Shown one piece after another: positions 1 to 6,645 of a stretch of DNA of 46,933 nt. The notes beneath the pieces were generated by a model. It saw nothing but the letters and a program-made list of their open reading frames with translations, was not told the origin of the DNA and searched no databases. Both the position numbers and the translations under genes were made by a program. Origin of the DNA: GCA-003244245 sp052390495 (lineage in GTDB: Bacteria > Actinomycetota > Actinomycetes > Mycobacteriales > Pseudonocardiaceae); contig JBQTGW010000030.1 in the NCBI GenBank assembly GCA_052390495.1, positions 1-46,933 on the forward strand, given 5' to 3'. The stretch's first letter is position 1. Each line of letters starts with the position of its first letter.

Positions 1-92
1 GTGGCCCGCACATACACATCGACGCCACCGTCCTGCGTGACGAAACCGAAGCCCTTGTCCGAGTCGTACCACTTGACCTTGCCGGTCGGCAC
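1..92 (-). CDS. cspA: Cold-shock protein, 5' part only
   Basis: The first 30 codons of a CspA-type nucleic-acid chaperone read leftward off the window edge. The protein opens MPTGKVKWYDSDKGFGFVTQ. This carries the conserved KWY segment and the RNP1 motif KGFGFV, which place single-stranded RNA or DNA on the OB-fold surface. The GTG start at 92 follows a purine-rich GGTGAGG with a short spacer. The family is about 65-70 residues, so a little over half is outside the window. A cold-shock gene near the moa genes matches the arrangement known around cspB in M. tuberculosis. Confidence 0.93.
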   Translation of the reverse strand, partial: MPTGKVKWYDSDKGFGFVTQDGGVDVYVRA

Positions 93-216
93 AGACCTCA
101 CCGTTCCCTCGTCGAAGACCGCTCGCCGGGAGTGCGCATACCGGCAACACGAACGCGCCCCGAGCGCAGCCGGGACGCGTGGGTCCAGCTTACGACCTGT
201 CAGGCAGTCCCTGCAT

Positions 217-1356
217 CTATTTAGACCCTCCAACAGTCCCAACTACCGCTTGCTGACGCCCAGGCACTGTATGTGTATGTGTGGGATATGTATGTGTGGG
301 GTGCACGGCCACCTCGGTCGCCTTCACCACGAACCACACCGCGGAATCAGGGCGCAGCCCCAGCTCCACGACCGAGCCCGGGGTGACGTCCGCAGCCAGC
401 CCGGTCGCACCCCGCACCCGGACCAGGGCGCCCTGTGGTTCCAGCGCCACCACCGAGTCCCGGATCACGTTGCTCGGGCTGCCTCCCGGCTGATCCGTGT
501 GCACGGCCACCGCAGCGGGGGCGAACACCGCGACCGCGGGCTGGCCAACCGCGGTGGGTTCGGCGGCAGGCGCCGCGCCGATCAGCTCGGTGCCCTCGGC
601 GGTACGCAACCCCCGGACCGTCGCGGTGCCGGGCACCAGGTTGAGCCCGGCCAGCCGCGCCGCGAACGCGCTGCGTGGCCGGGTGAGCACGTCCAACGTC
701 GGACCTTGCTCCACCACGTGGCCGCCGTCGAGCACCAGCACTCGATCGGCCAGCACCAGCGCGTCGATCACCTGGTGGGTGACAACGACGGTGAGCCGGT
801 CGGTGACCACCGAGCGCAGCAGCGACCGCAGCGCAGGTGCGAGTTCGACATCGACCGCGGATAGTGGCTCGTCCAGCAACAGCAGATCAGGGCCCGAGGC
901 CAGGGCGCGGGCCAGCGCGATGCGCTGGGCCTGCCCACCGGACAACTGCCCAGGACGGCGCTGGGTGAACTCGGTCGCATCTACCTCGGCGAGGTGGCGC
1001 AGCGCGACCGCCCGCGCCTCCCGACGCCCCACTCCCACGGCACGCGGGCCGAAAGCGACGTTGTCCAGCACCGAGAGGTGGGGAAACAGCAGTGGCTGCT
1101 GGGCCAGCAATCCGATCCGCCTGCGGTGCGGCGGCAACTGCACCGAGGTGCCGGTGTCAGTGAGCACTCGGCCTTCGAGGGTGATCCGCCCGGTATCGGG
1201 GCGCACCAGGCCCGCGATCGCGGCCAGCAGGGTGGACTTGCCGGACCCGTTGCGCCCCAGCACCGCAAGCACCTCGCCGGGCTCGACGTGCACCGTCACG
1301 TCGAGGTCGAAGTCGTCGCGATGGACTTGGACGTCGGCGTGCAACCCTGAGCTCAC
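217..1356 (-). CDS. modC: Molybdate ABC transporter ATP-binding protein ModC
   Basis: ATPase subunit of the molybdate importer, 379 residues. Walker A GRNGSGKST lies near residue 33, the signature LSGGQAQRIALARAL in the middle, followed by Walker B LLLLDEPLSAVD and the H-loop VVVTHQ. The C-terminal third contains a TOBE-like oxyanion-binding region (roughly residues 285-360), as in ModC. The GTG start at 1356 shares GTGA with the modB stop, so translation is probably coupled. The last 15-20 residues are an unusual His/Thr-rich tail (PTHTYPTHTHT) encoded by a short TATGTG-type repeat at about 268-302. A related ABC importer for tungstate or sulfate is possible, but the TOBE end and the neighbours favour molybdate. 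Confidence 0.93.
   Translation of the reverse strand: MSSGLHADVQVHRDDFDLDVTVHVEPGEVLAVLGRNGSGKSTLLAAIAGLVRPDTGRITLEGRVLTDTGTSVQLPPHRRRIGLLAQQPLLFPHLSVLDNVAFGPRAVGVGRREARAVALRHLAEVDATEFTQRRPGQLSGGQAQRIALARALASGPDLLLLDEPLSAVDVELAPALRSLLRSVVTDRLTVVVTHQVIDALVLADRVLVLDGGHVVEQGPTLDVLTRPRSAFAARLAGLNLVPGTATVRGLRTAEGTELIGAAPAAEPTAVGQPAVAVFAPAAVAVHTDQPGGSPSNVIRDSVVALEPQGALVRVRGATGLAADVTPGSVVELGLRPDSAVWFVVKATEVAVHPTHTYPTHTHTVPGRQQAVVGTVGGSK
268..302. repeat. TATGTG-type microsatellite in the modC 3' end
   Basis: Short repeats of the form tatgtgtatgtgtggga occur twice and encode the alternating His-Thr-Pro/Tyr tail of ModC. The segment is visibly less GC-rich than its surroundings. It is probably slippage-generated. 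A metal-binding role for the histidines is only a guess. Confidence 0.6.
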
Positions 1357-2219
1357 CGCAATCCCTCCGCTCCGCGCGGCCGGGCCACGGCGATCACCGC
1401 GATGGCAACGACCACCAGCACCAGCGACAGGGCGATGGCACCGTCGGCATCGACCTCGCGCTGCAGGTACACCTCGAGCGGTAACGTCCTGGTCACGCCC
1501 TGCAAACTGCCCGCGAAGGCAATGGTGGCCCCGAACTCCCCGAGACAGCGGGCGAAAGCGAGCACCATCCCGGAGCCCAGTCCCGGCAGCACCAGCGGGA
1601 CGGTCACCCGCCAGAACACCGTCCACGGCGACGCACCGAGGGTCGCGGCGACCGTTTCGTAACGCTCCCCCCCGGTCCGCAGCGCCCCCTCGAGGCTCAC
1701 GACCAGGAACGGCAGCGCGACGAACGTCTGCGCCAACACCACCGCCGCAACCGTGTACGGCACGCGCACCCCGAACGCGACATCCAGCGCCTGCCCAGCG
1801 AAGCCGTTGCGCCCCAGCAGGTAAAGCAGGGCCAACCCGCCGACGACCGGCGGCAGCACCAGCGGCAACAGGACCACCGAACGGACAAACCGCATGCCGG
1901 GCACGGTTCCGCGCGCCAGCACCATCGCCAACGGCCCACCGAACACCACACACAGCAGGGTGGACACCGCCGCGGTGCGCAGCGACAACCCCAGCGCCGC
2001 GATGGCCGATTCACTCGTGATCAGCTCGACGAACCGGGGCCACGGGGTCCGCACGATCAGACCGGCCACCGGCAGCAGAATCAACCCGAAGGCCACCACC
2101 GCGGGCGCCCACAGCACGCTGGGCAGCCCAATGCGGATCGCGTGCAGATCCTTGGTCTGCGTCAATCCCCTGGTCTGCGTCAATCCCCTGGTCTGGGTCA
2201 ACCCCCTGGTCTGGGTCAA
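1353..2219 (-). CDS. modB: Molybdate ABC transporter permease ModB
   Basis: Inner-membrane permease of the molybdate importer, 288 residues from a TTG start at 2219. Several long hydrophobic segments are present (for example LWAPAVVAFGLILLPVAGLIV near residue 35). The EAA loop that docks on ModC reads ETVAATLGASPWTVFWRVTVPLVLPGL, close to the ModB form. The start is chosen because AGGAGG lies six bases upstream of this TTG, and the TTG overlaps the TGA of the upstream regulator (TTGA). The first 24 residues are four copies of a hexapeptide like LTQTRG, encoded by an 18-bp tandem repeat. Each repeat unit contains another in-frame TTG, so a later start is possible. No modA gene is present beside it. 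Confidence 0.9.
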   Translation of the reverse strand: MTQTRGLTQTRGLTQTRGLTQTKDLHAIRIGLPSVLWAPAVVAFGLILLPVAGLIVRTPWPRFVELITSESAIAALGLSLRTAAVSTLLCVVFGGPLAMVLARGTVPGMRFVRSVVLLPLVLPPVVGGLALLYLLGRNGFAGQALDVAFGVRVPYTVAAVVLAQTFVALPFLVVSLEGALRTGGERYETVAATLGASPWTVFWRVTVPLVLPGLGSGMVLAFARCLGEFGATIAFAGSLQGVTRTLPLEVYLQREVDADGAIALSLVLVVVAIAVIAVARPRGAEGLR

Positions 2220-2220
2220 C
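2154..2220. repeat. 18-bp tandem repeat, four units, in the modB start
   Basis: On the plus strand the unit is ggtctgcgtcaatcccct. Copies begin at 2154, 2172, 2190 and 2208; the two right-hand copies have ggg for gcg, and the last unit diverges at its end. Read leftward each unit encodes (G)LTQTR and offers a TTG codon. The array lies exactly at the regulator/modB boundary, where modA might be expected. Confidence 0.9.
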
Positions 2221-2620
2221 CCGAGCCTCCTGGTGTCTCGACAATGACTTGCGTGGACTTGACCACCGCCACTGCCAGCACCCCCGGTTCGAGCCCCAAC
2301 TCGCGCACCGCTTCGCTGCTCATCAGCGAGACCACCCGATGCGAGCCGCACTGGATCTCCACCTGCGCCATCACCCGGTCGGAGATCACCTCTGTGACCA
2401 GCCCGACGAAGCGGTTGCGCGCCGACCGGTCAACCAAAGAAGGGTCGTGTGGTGCGTGCGCCTGCGACTTGGCGAACGCGGCAAGCTCGACACCGTCGAC
2501 GGCCTTGCGGCCGCCACCGTCCCGGACGGCGGTAAGCTGCCCGGAATCGGCCCAGCGCCGAACCGTGTCATCGCTCACGCCGAACAATTCAGCAATCTCA
2601 GACATCCGATAGTGCGGCAC
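2216..2620 (-). CDS. HTH-TOBE molybdate-binding regulator-like protein
   Basis: A 134-residue protein with two parts. Residues 1-60 form a MerR/excisionase-like helix-turn-helix (MSEIAELFGVSDDTVRRWADSG). Residues about 65-130 form a TOBE domain (NRFVGLVTEVISDRVMAQVEI...VKSTQVIVE), which binds molybdate or tungstate in ModE, ModC and Mop. It probably senses molybdate and controls the transporter genes or itself. The GTG at 2620 is preferred because a -10 element TATTGT (2633-2628) stands seven bases upstream, giving a leaderless transcript; an internal ATG at 2605 is the alternative. Its TGA overlaps the modB TTG. Confidence 0.85.
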   Translation of the reverse strand: MPHYRMSEIAELFGVSDDTVRRWADSGQLTAVRDGGGRKAVDGVELAAFAKSQAHAPHDPSLVDRSARNRFVGLVTEVISDRVMAQVEIQCGSHRVVSLMSSEAVRELGLEPGVLAVAVVKSTQVIVETPGGSG

Positions 2621-2627
2621 GGAGGAT

Positions 2628-2648
2628 ACAATACCTCCGCAGCTGCGG
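2628..2648 (-). promoter_or_regulatory. Leaderless promoter with palindrome for the TOBE regulator
   Basis: Read leftward, TATTGT (2633-2628) is a -10 of the actinobacterial TAnnnT type, seven bases before the GTG at 2620, so the transcript should start at or next to the start codon. Directly upstream is the perfect 12-bp palindrome CCGCAGCTGCGG (2637-2648). It occupies the -35/-10 spacer, as an operator would. No good -35 hexamer is visible. Promoter and operator are inferred from pattern only. Confidence 0.45.
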
Positions 2649-2736
2649 ACATGCGGCAGGTGCCTGACCGGAGGCAGCCGCGACTGCACAGCGTGTTCGC
2701 ACCAACTACAGTCCGGCCCACAAGGGCTCGATCGGG

Positions 2737-2755
2737 TGAGTCACTCAGGTAGTGT
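2737..2755 (+). promoter_or_regulatory. Palindrome TGAGTCACTCA and -10-like TAGTGT upstream of moaD
   Basis: TGAGTCACTCA (2737-2747) is a perfect inverted repeat around a central C, and TAGTGT (2750-2755) follows two bases later, 35 bases before the moaD start. The arrangement resembles an operator overlapping a promoter. The -35 region is not recognisable. Confidence 0.35.
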
Positions 2756-2790
2756 GGATGCAGCGACTTCCGACTGGGGGCTGAGCTGTC

Positions 2791-3045
2791 ATGCCAGTGG
2801 TGACCGTACGTTACTTCGCAGCTGCACGCTCTGTCGCGGGCATGCACAGTGAGGATGTCGAGCTCGATGTGGGCGCCACGATTGCCGACGTCCTGGACGC
2901 GGTGGCTGGGCGGCACGGGGAGGCGCTGAGCAAGGTGCTAGCCCGCTGCAGCTTCCTGCTCGACTCGGTGGCCGTACGGGACCCGCAGGCGCCGATAGCC
3001 AATGGCGCCGAGCTCGACGTATTGCCGCCATTCGCAGGCGGGTGA
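2791..3045 (+). CDS. moaD: MoaD, small subunit of molybdopterin synthase
   Basis: An 84-residue ubiquitin-like sulfur carrier. MoaD is adenylated and thiocarboxylated on its C-terminal glycine and donates sulfur to precursor Z in the MoaD-MoaE complex. The start (MPVVTVRYFAAARSVAG) and end (ELDVLPPFAGG) are typical, with the essential terminal Gly-Gly intact. It is transcribed away from the molybdate regulator, and the partner MoaE is encoded about 650 bp away as part of a fusion. It is the MoaD of the group found next to moaE2/moaC2 in mycobacteria rather than a ThiS, judging by the ARS(V)AG segment and context. Confidence 0.93.
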   Translation: MPVVTVRYFAAARSVAGMHSEDVELDVGATIADVLDAVAGRHGEALSKVLARCSFLLDSVAVRDPQAPIANGAELDVLPPFAGG

Positions 3046-3184
3046 GCTAGGCGCCGAAGTAGCCCTTTCGCGGGACACCCATCAGATATCACCAATGATG
3101 AATTTTCCTCCTCGACGCGGAGCTACCCACGAGCCCTCTAGCTGGGACGACACGAATGTTCGGCACAGCAATGCCGCCCTTGAC

Positions 3185-3198
3185 GTGACATTGGTCAC
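3185..3198. promoter_or_regulatory. CRP/FNR-type palindrome GTGACATTGGTCAC
   Basis: A perfect 5+5 inverted repeat that matches the CRP-family core GTGA-N6-TCAC, 76 bp before the LysM gene. A TTGACG that could serve as -35 begins at 3180 and overlaps it. In M. tuberculosis the CRP homologue Rv3676 is known to act on rpfA, the gene that occupies this place next to moaE2/moaD2. CRP control here is inferred from the motif and position. Confidence 0.5.
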
Positions 3199-3273
3199 GG
3201 CTGTGGATCGTTGCGTGGTGGCCGGGTCGCCTACGTACCGTCGCTGAGAACCGGACCGAAACGGAGAGCGGCA

Positions 3274-3624
3274 ATGCCCCGATATCCCGATAAACTTCGA
3301 AGTCCGTCACGTACAACCCGCCGATTAGTCAGCGCGATTGCGAACAGTGTCATCTGTGGAGCCATCGCCGGAGCGACCTTCGGTGCCCCAATCGTGATCG
3401 ACCCAGCACCCACCGACGGAAAGGCCGGAGGGCCGGCCACAGCTATCCCGTTCCGGTTCGACAAGCCAGGCACCACGTGCACCGTCCTGCCTGGTGACAC
3501 CCTGACCTCGATCGCCCACCGGTACCTGGTTGCGGGCGGCTGGCAGGAGATCTACCACCGGAACACCGAGATGATCTCCGATCCAGACGTCATCTACCCC
3601 GGCCAGCGGCTCAACCTGCGCTAA
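3274..3624 (+). CDS. Small exported LysM-domain protein
   Basis: A 116-residue protein with a basic N-terminus, a hydrophobic segment at about residues 20-45 (signal peptide or anchor) and one LysM domain (about 68-116: CTVLPGDTLTSIAHRYLV...DVIYPGQRLNLR). LysM binds peptidoglycan GlcNAc chains. The ATG at 3274 follows GGAGAGCGGCA, a good ribosome site. It is convergent with mog-moaE, the place that rpfA holds in mycobacteria, but the transglycosylase-like Rpf domain is missing. It may be a shortened Rpf relative or a separate wall-binding protein. Confidence 0.85.
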   Translation: MPRYPDKLRSPSRTTRRLVSAIANSVICGAIAGATFGAPIVIDPAPTDGKAGGPATAIPFRFDKPGTTCTVLPGDTLTSIAHRYLVAGGWQEIYHRNTEMISDPDVIYPGQRLNLR

Positions 3625-3652
3625 GACCGAACCGGCGGGGGTCGCACCGAGG

Positions 3653-4657
3653 TCAAGGGCAGTTGACCCACTCCTCCGAGCCATCAGCGAACTCCTGTCG
3701 CTTCCAGATCGGCAGTTGCAGCTTGACCTCATGGACCAGCGTCATACAGGCTGCGAAGGCCGCATCGCGATGCGCGGCGGACACCGCGCAGGTCAGTGCG
3801 GCGTCCCCGATGGCCATCGGCCCGACCCGGTGGCTGACGGCCAGCGCCAGCACCGCGGGGTGCGCCGCGGCGACCTGGGCCGCCACCCGCGCGATCACCT
3901 CGCCGGCGCCGGGGTGGCCGGAGTACTCCAACGCGCGCACTATCCGGCCTCCGTCATGATCGCGGACCACCCCGGCGAAGCTCACTACCGCACCGGCGGC
4001 CCGGCCGGACACCAGCCGGGTGTGTTCCTCGACGTCCAGCAGTTCCTCAGTGACCACAGCGCGACACACCTCGCCGGACCCGTGGCCAGGTTGCTGCCCC
4101 TCAGCTTGCTGGCCCCCCGGTTGATGGCCCGCCGCTTGCTGGCCCACAGCGCTCGGCTGGCCGGTCCCGCTGCCGACGTGGTCGGCTCCGTGCAGTTGCT
4201 CGACAGCGTGCGCCAGCACCCCGTCCAGGACGCCAAGGCCGTCCCGAACCCCGCCGGTGGAGCCGGGCAGGTTCACCACCAGCGTGCGACCGGCCACTCC
4301 GGCCAAGCCGCGGGACAGCACCGCGGTGGGCACATGCGGCAGCCCCGAAGAGCGGATCGCGCCTGCCAGCCCCGGCAGCGCGCGATCCAGCAGCGGCTCG
4401 GTGGCCTCTGGCGTGCGGTCGGTGGGGCTGATCCCGGTTCCGCCGGTGGTCAGCACGACATCGACCGCATCGGCGACCGCCCCGGCCACGGCGTCGCGCA
4501 CCGGCGAACCATCAGGCACCACCACGGGATCCGGCGTCGCAAAACCCCGCTCGCGGAGCCAGCCGACGATGACCGGACCGGTGCGGTCCGCGTACACCCC
4601 GGCTGATGCCCGGTTGGATGCCACCACTACCACAGCGCGGCGGGTCGTCGGTGTCAC
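3653..4657 (-). CDS. moaE: Fusion of molybdenum cofactor enzymes MogA/MoaB and MoaE
   Basis: A 334-residue two-domain protein. Residues 8-160 are a MogA/MoaB-type molybdopterin adenylyltransferase (TTGGTGISPTDRTPEA at 70-85, NLPGSTGG at 129-136). Residues 198-334 are MoaE, the large subunit of molybdopterin synthase (AGVVRDHDGG, LALAVSHRVGP, VKLQLPIWKRQ, with catalytic-type lysines near 312 and 319). A linker of about 35 Gln/Gly/His-rich residues with short repeats joins them. It should carry two steps of the same pathway, sulfur insertion into precursor Z and adenylylation of molybdopterin. The GTG at 4657 has GGAGG four bases upstream and overlaps the moaC stop as GTGA. Confidence 0.93.
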   Translation of the reverse strand: MTPTTRRAVVVVASNRASAGVYADRTGPVIVGWLRERGFATPDPVVVPDGSPVRDAVAGAVADAVDVVLTTGGTGISPTDRTPEATEPLLDRALPGLAGAIRSSGLPHVPTAVLSRGLAGVAGRTLVVNLPGSTGGVRDGLGVLDGVLAHAVEQLHGADHVGSGTGQPSAVGQQAAGHQPGGQQAEGQQPGHGSGEVCRAVVTEELLDVEEHTRLVSGRAAGAVVSFAGVVRDHDGGRIVRALEYSGHPGAGEVIARVAAQVAAAHPAVLALAVSHRVGPMAIGDAALTCAVSAAHRDAAFAACMTLVHEVKLQLPIWKRQEFADGSEEWVNCP

Positions 4658-5151
4658 TGATCCTCCTGACGCGTCCAAACCCCCGTCTTCCCGCCCTCTT
4701 TACGTTCTACCCGCACCGCATCGAGAATCGCGGCAGGGTCGACCGCTTTGACCATGTCGTGTAACGCCAGCCCGGCGACGGCGACCGCGGTGAGCGCCTC
4801 CATCTCCACCCCGGTGCGGTCGGTGGTACGGACCGTGGCGGTGATCCGGACCTCGGAGCCCGAGAGGTCCAGGTCCACGGTCACCCCGGACAGTGCGATG
4901 GGGTGGCACAACGGGATGAGCTCGGGAGTCCGCTTGGCCCCCATGATGCCCGCGATGCGAGCGGTGGCCAGCGCGTCACCCTTGGGCAGCGCTTGCGCCC
5001 GCAGCAGACGCACCACCTCCTCGGTGGTGCGCAACACACCGGTGGCCACGGCCATCCGGACGCTGGGCGCCTTACCGGACACGTCGACCATCCGGGCCGC
5101 GCCACGGGCGTCCACATGGGTCAGCCGCTGCCCCGAACTCGCAGAATCCAC
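4654..5151 (-). CDS. moaC: Cyclic pyranopterin monophosphate synthase MoaC
   Basis: A 165-residue MoaC, which with MoaA turns GTP into cyclic pyranopterin monophosphate. Conserved stretches are present in order: LTHVDARGAARMVDVS near the start, KGDALATARIAGIMGAKRTPELIPLCHPI in the middle, and GVEMEALTAVAVAGLALHDMVKAVD near the end, which hold the active-site Lys, His and Glu residues. The GTG at 5151 is preceded by TAGGA and lies nine bases after the malic enzyme stop. It is in one operon with the downstream mog-moaE fusion. No moaA is in the window. Confidence 0.95.
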   Translation of the reverse strand: MDSASSGQRLTHVDARGAARMVDVSGKAPSVRMAVATGVLRTTEEVVRLLRAQALPKGDALATARIAGIMGAKRTPELIPLCHPIALSGVTVDLDLSGSEVRITATVRTTDRTGVEMEALTAVAVAGLALHDMVKAVDPAAILDAVRVERKEGGKTGVWTRQEDQ

Positions 5152-5160
5152 CGTTCGATC

Positions 5161-6564
5161 CTACGGCCGGACGGCGGCTGCCTGCTGCTGGGCGGCTTGG
5201 CGGACCGCGTCGGCCACCGCGGGGACCACGGTGGGGTCGAACACGCTGGGCACGATGAACGAGGGGTTGAGGTTGTCCGCCGCGACGACGTCCGCGATCG
5301 CCGTCGCGGCAGCGACCAGCATCTGGTCGGTGATCTCCCGCGCGCCCGCGTCGAGCAGGCCGCGGAACACCCCTGGGAAGGCGAGCACGTTGTTGATCTG
5401 GTTGGGGTAGTCCGAGCGGCCGGTGGCGACCACGGCGGCGTGCCGCTGCGCCTCCAGCGGGTCGATCTCCGGATCGGGGTTGGCCAGCGCGAACACGATC
5501 GCGCCGGACGCCATCGTGGCGACGTCGTCGGCGTCGAGCAGGTTCGGCGCTGATACCCCGATGAAGACGTCGGTGCCGCGCACCGCGTCGGCCAGCGACC
5601 CGCTGCAGCCCTCGGCGTTGGTGGTCGCGGCGACCCTGGTCAGGTTCTCGTCGAGATCCGGCCTGCCTGGATACACGATGCCGTGGGTGTCGACGGCGAC
5701 GACATCGGCCGGGTGCAGCGGCAGGAGCAGTCGGATGATCGCCGACCCGGCCGCGCCGACGCCGCAGACCACCACGCGGCACGCGGTGATCTCCTTGCCC
5801 ACCACTCGCAGCGCATTGCGCAAGGCCGCAAGTACCACCACAGCCGTACCGTGCTGATCGTCATGGAATACCGGCACATCGAGCAGCTCGCGTAGCCGCG
5901 CCTCGATCTCGAAGCACCGGGGCGCGGCGATGTCCTCCAGGTTGATCCCGCCGTACACCGGTGCGATCAGCTGGACCGTCCGAATGATCTCTTCGGTGTT
6001 CTGCGTATCCAGACACACCGGCCAGGCGTCCACCCCGGCGAACCGCTTGAACAGCGCCGCTTTGCCCTCCATCACCGGCAGCGCCGCCGCTGGACCCAGG
6101 TTGCCCAGCCCGAGCACGGCGGAACCGTCGGTGACCACGGCGATGGTGTTGCGCTTGATGGTCAACCGCCGGGCGTCCTGCGGGTTCGCCGCGATCGCCT
6201 GGCAGATTCGGGCGACGCCGGGAGTGTAGGCCCGGGAGAGATCCTCCCGGTTACGTATCGCGACCTTGGACGTCACCTCGAGCTTGCCGCCGAGGTGCAT
6301 CAGGAAGGTCCGGTCGGAGACCTTGCGCACCCGCACGCCGGGCAGTCCGTCGAGCGCCTCGGTGACACTACGGGAGTGCTCCGGCGACAGCGCATTGCAG
6401 CTGATGTCGACAACCATCTGGTCAGCATGTGATTCGACGACGTCGAACGCGGTGATCACCGCGCCGACCCGTCCTACCGCGGTGGTGAGGTCGCCGGCCG
6501 CCCCGGCCGAGGGCGGTGCCTGTACCCGCACAATGAGGGAGTATCCAGGTCCGGGGACCGGCAT
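5161..6564 (-). CDS. NAD-dependent malic enzyme with N-terminal ACT domain
   Basis: Oxidative decarboxylase of malate to pyruvate, 467 residues from the ATG at 6564, which follows GGAG and five bases. Residues about 8-88 look like an ACT ligand-binding domain (SLIVRVQAPP...VRVRKVSDRTF). The malic N-domain follows with YTPGVARIC near 113 and TDGSAVLGLGNLGP near 145. The metal site HDDQHGTA lies near 250, and the NAD(P) Rossmann motif VVCGVGAAGSAI near 275. NANPDPEI-type (ALANPDPEI) and NQINNVLAFPG motifs are also present. It is read in one direction with moaC and mog-moaE, as in mycobacterial relatives. Preference for NAD over NADP is inferred from the family. Confidence 0.93.
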   Translation of the reverse strand: MPVPGPGYSLIVRVQAPPSAGAAGDLTTAVGRVGAVITAFDVVESHADQMVVDISCNALSPEHSRSVTEALDGLPGVRVRKVSDRTFLMHLGGKLEVTSKVAIRNREDLSRAYTPGVARICQAIAANPQDARRLTIKRNTIAVVTDGSAVLGLGNLGPAAALPVMEGKAALFKRFAGVDAWPVCLDTQNTEEIIRTVQLIAPVYGGINLEDIAAPRCFEIEARLRELLDVPVFHDDQHGTAVVVLAALRNALRVVGKEITACRVVVCGVGAAGSAIIRLLLPLHPADVVAVDTHGIVYPGRPDLDENLTRVAATTNAEGCSGSLADAVRGTDVFIGVSAPNLLDADDVATMASGAIVFALANPDPEIDPLEAQRHAAVVATGRSDYPNQINNVLAFPGVFRGLLDAGAREITDQMLVAAATAIADVVAADNLNPSFIVPSVFDPTVVPAVADAVRQAAQQQAAAVRP

Positions 6565-6603
6565 CCGCACTCCTAGCAAGTCGGTCCGGGGCAGAAATCG
6601 GCC

Positions 6604-6636
6604 GAGGGGGCCGGCGCGCGGCGCGCCGACCCCCTC
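6604..6636 (-). terminator. Strong GC hairpin between the secreted protein and malic enzyme
   Basis: Two 16-base arms, GAGGGGGCCGGCGCGC and its near-complement, pair with a single mismatch and almost no loop. The hairpin lies 10 bases past the stop of the secreted-protein gene and 40 bases before the malic enzyme start. There is no T run, as is common for actinobacterial terminators. It probably ends or attenuates the upstream transcript. Confidence 0.65.
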
Positions 6637-6645
6637 AGTCAGCTC

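Noticed and set aside
1357..1953. N-terminal extension of ModC in the same open frame
   Set aside because: The extension is the out-of-frame image of modB; ModC similarity starts at the GTG at 1356, which overlaps the modB stop.
2154..2225. CRISPR-like array
   Set aside because: The repeat is continuous, 18 bp, without spacers, and codes for protein in frame.
2621..2790. Moco-binding RNA motif near moaD or modB
   Set aside because: No structure with the conserved helices could be traced; simple palindromes explain the visible symmetry.
3046..3273. c-di-AMP (ydaO/yuaA) riboswitch upstream of the LysM gene
   Set aside because: This riboswitch often precedes actinobacterial wall hydrolases, but the conserved blocks of the motif could not be found in the 228-bp gap.
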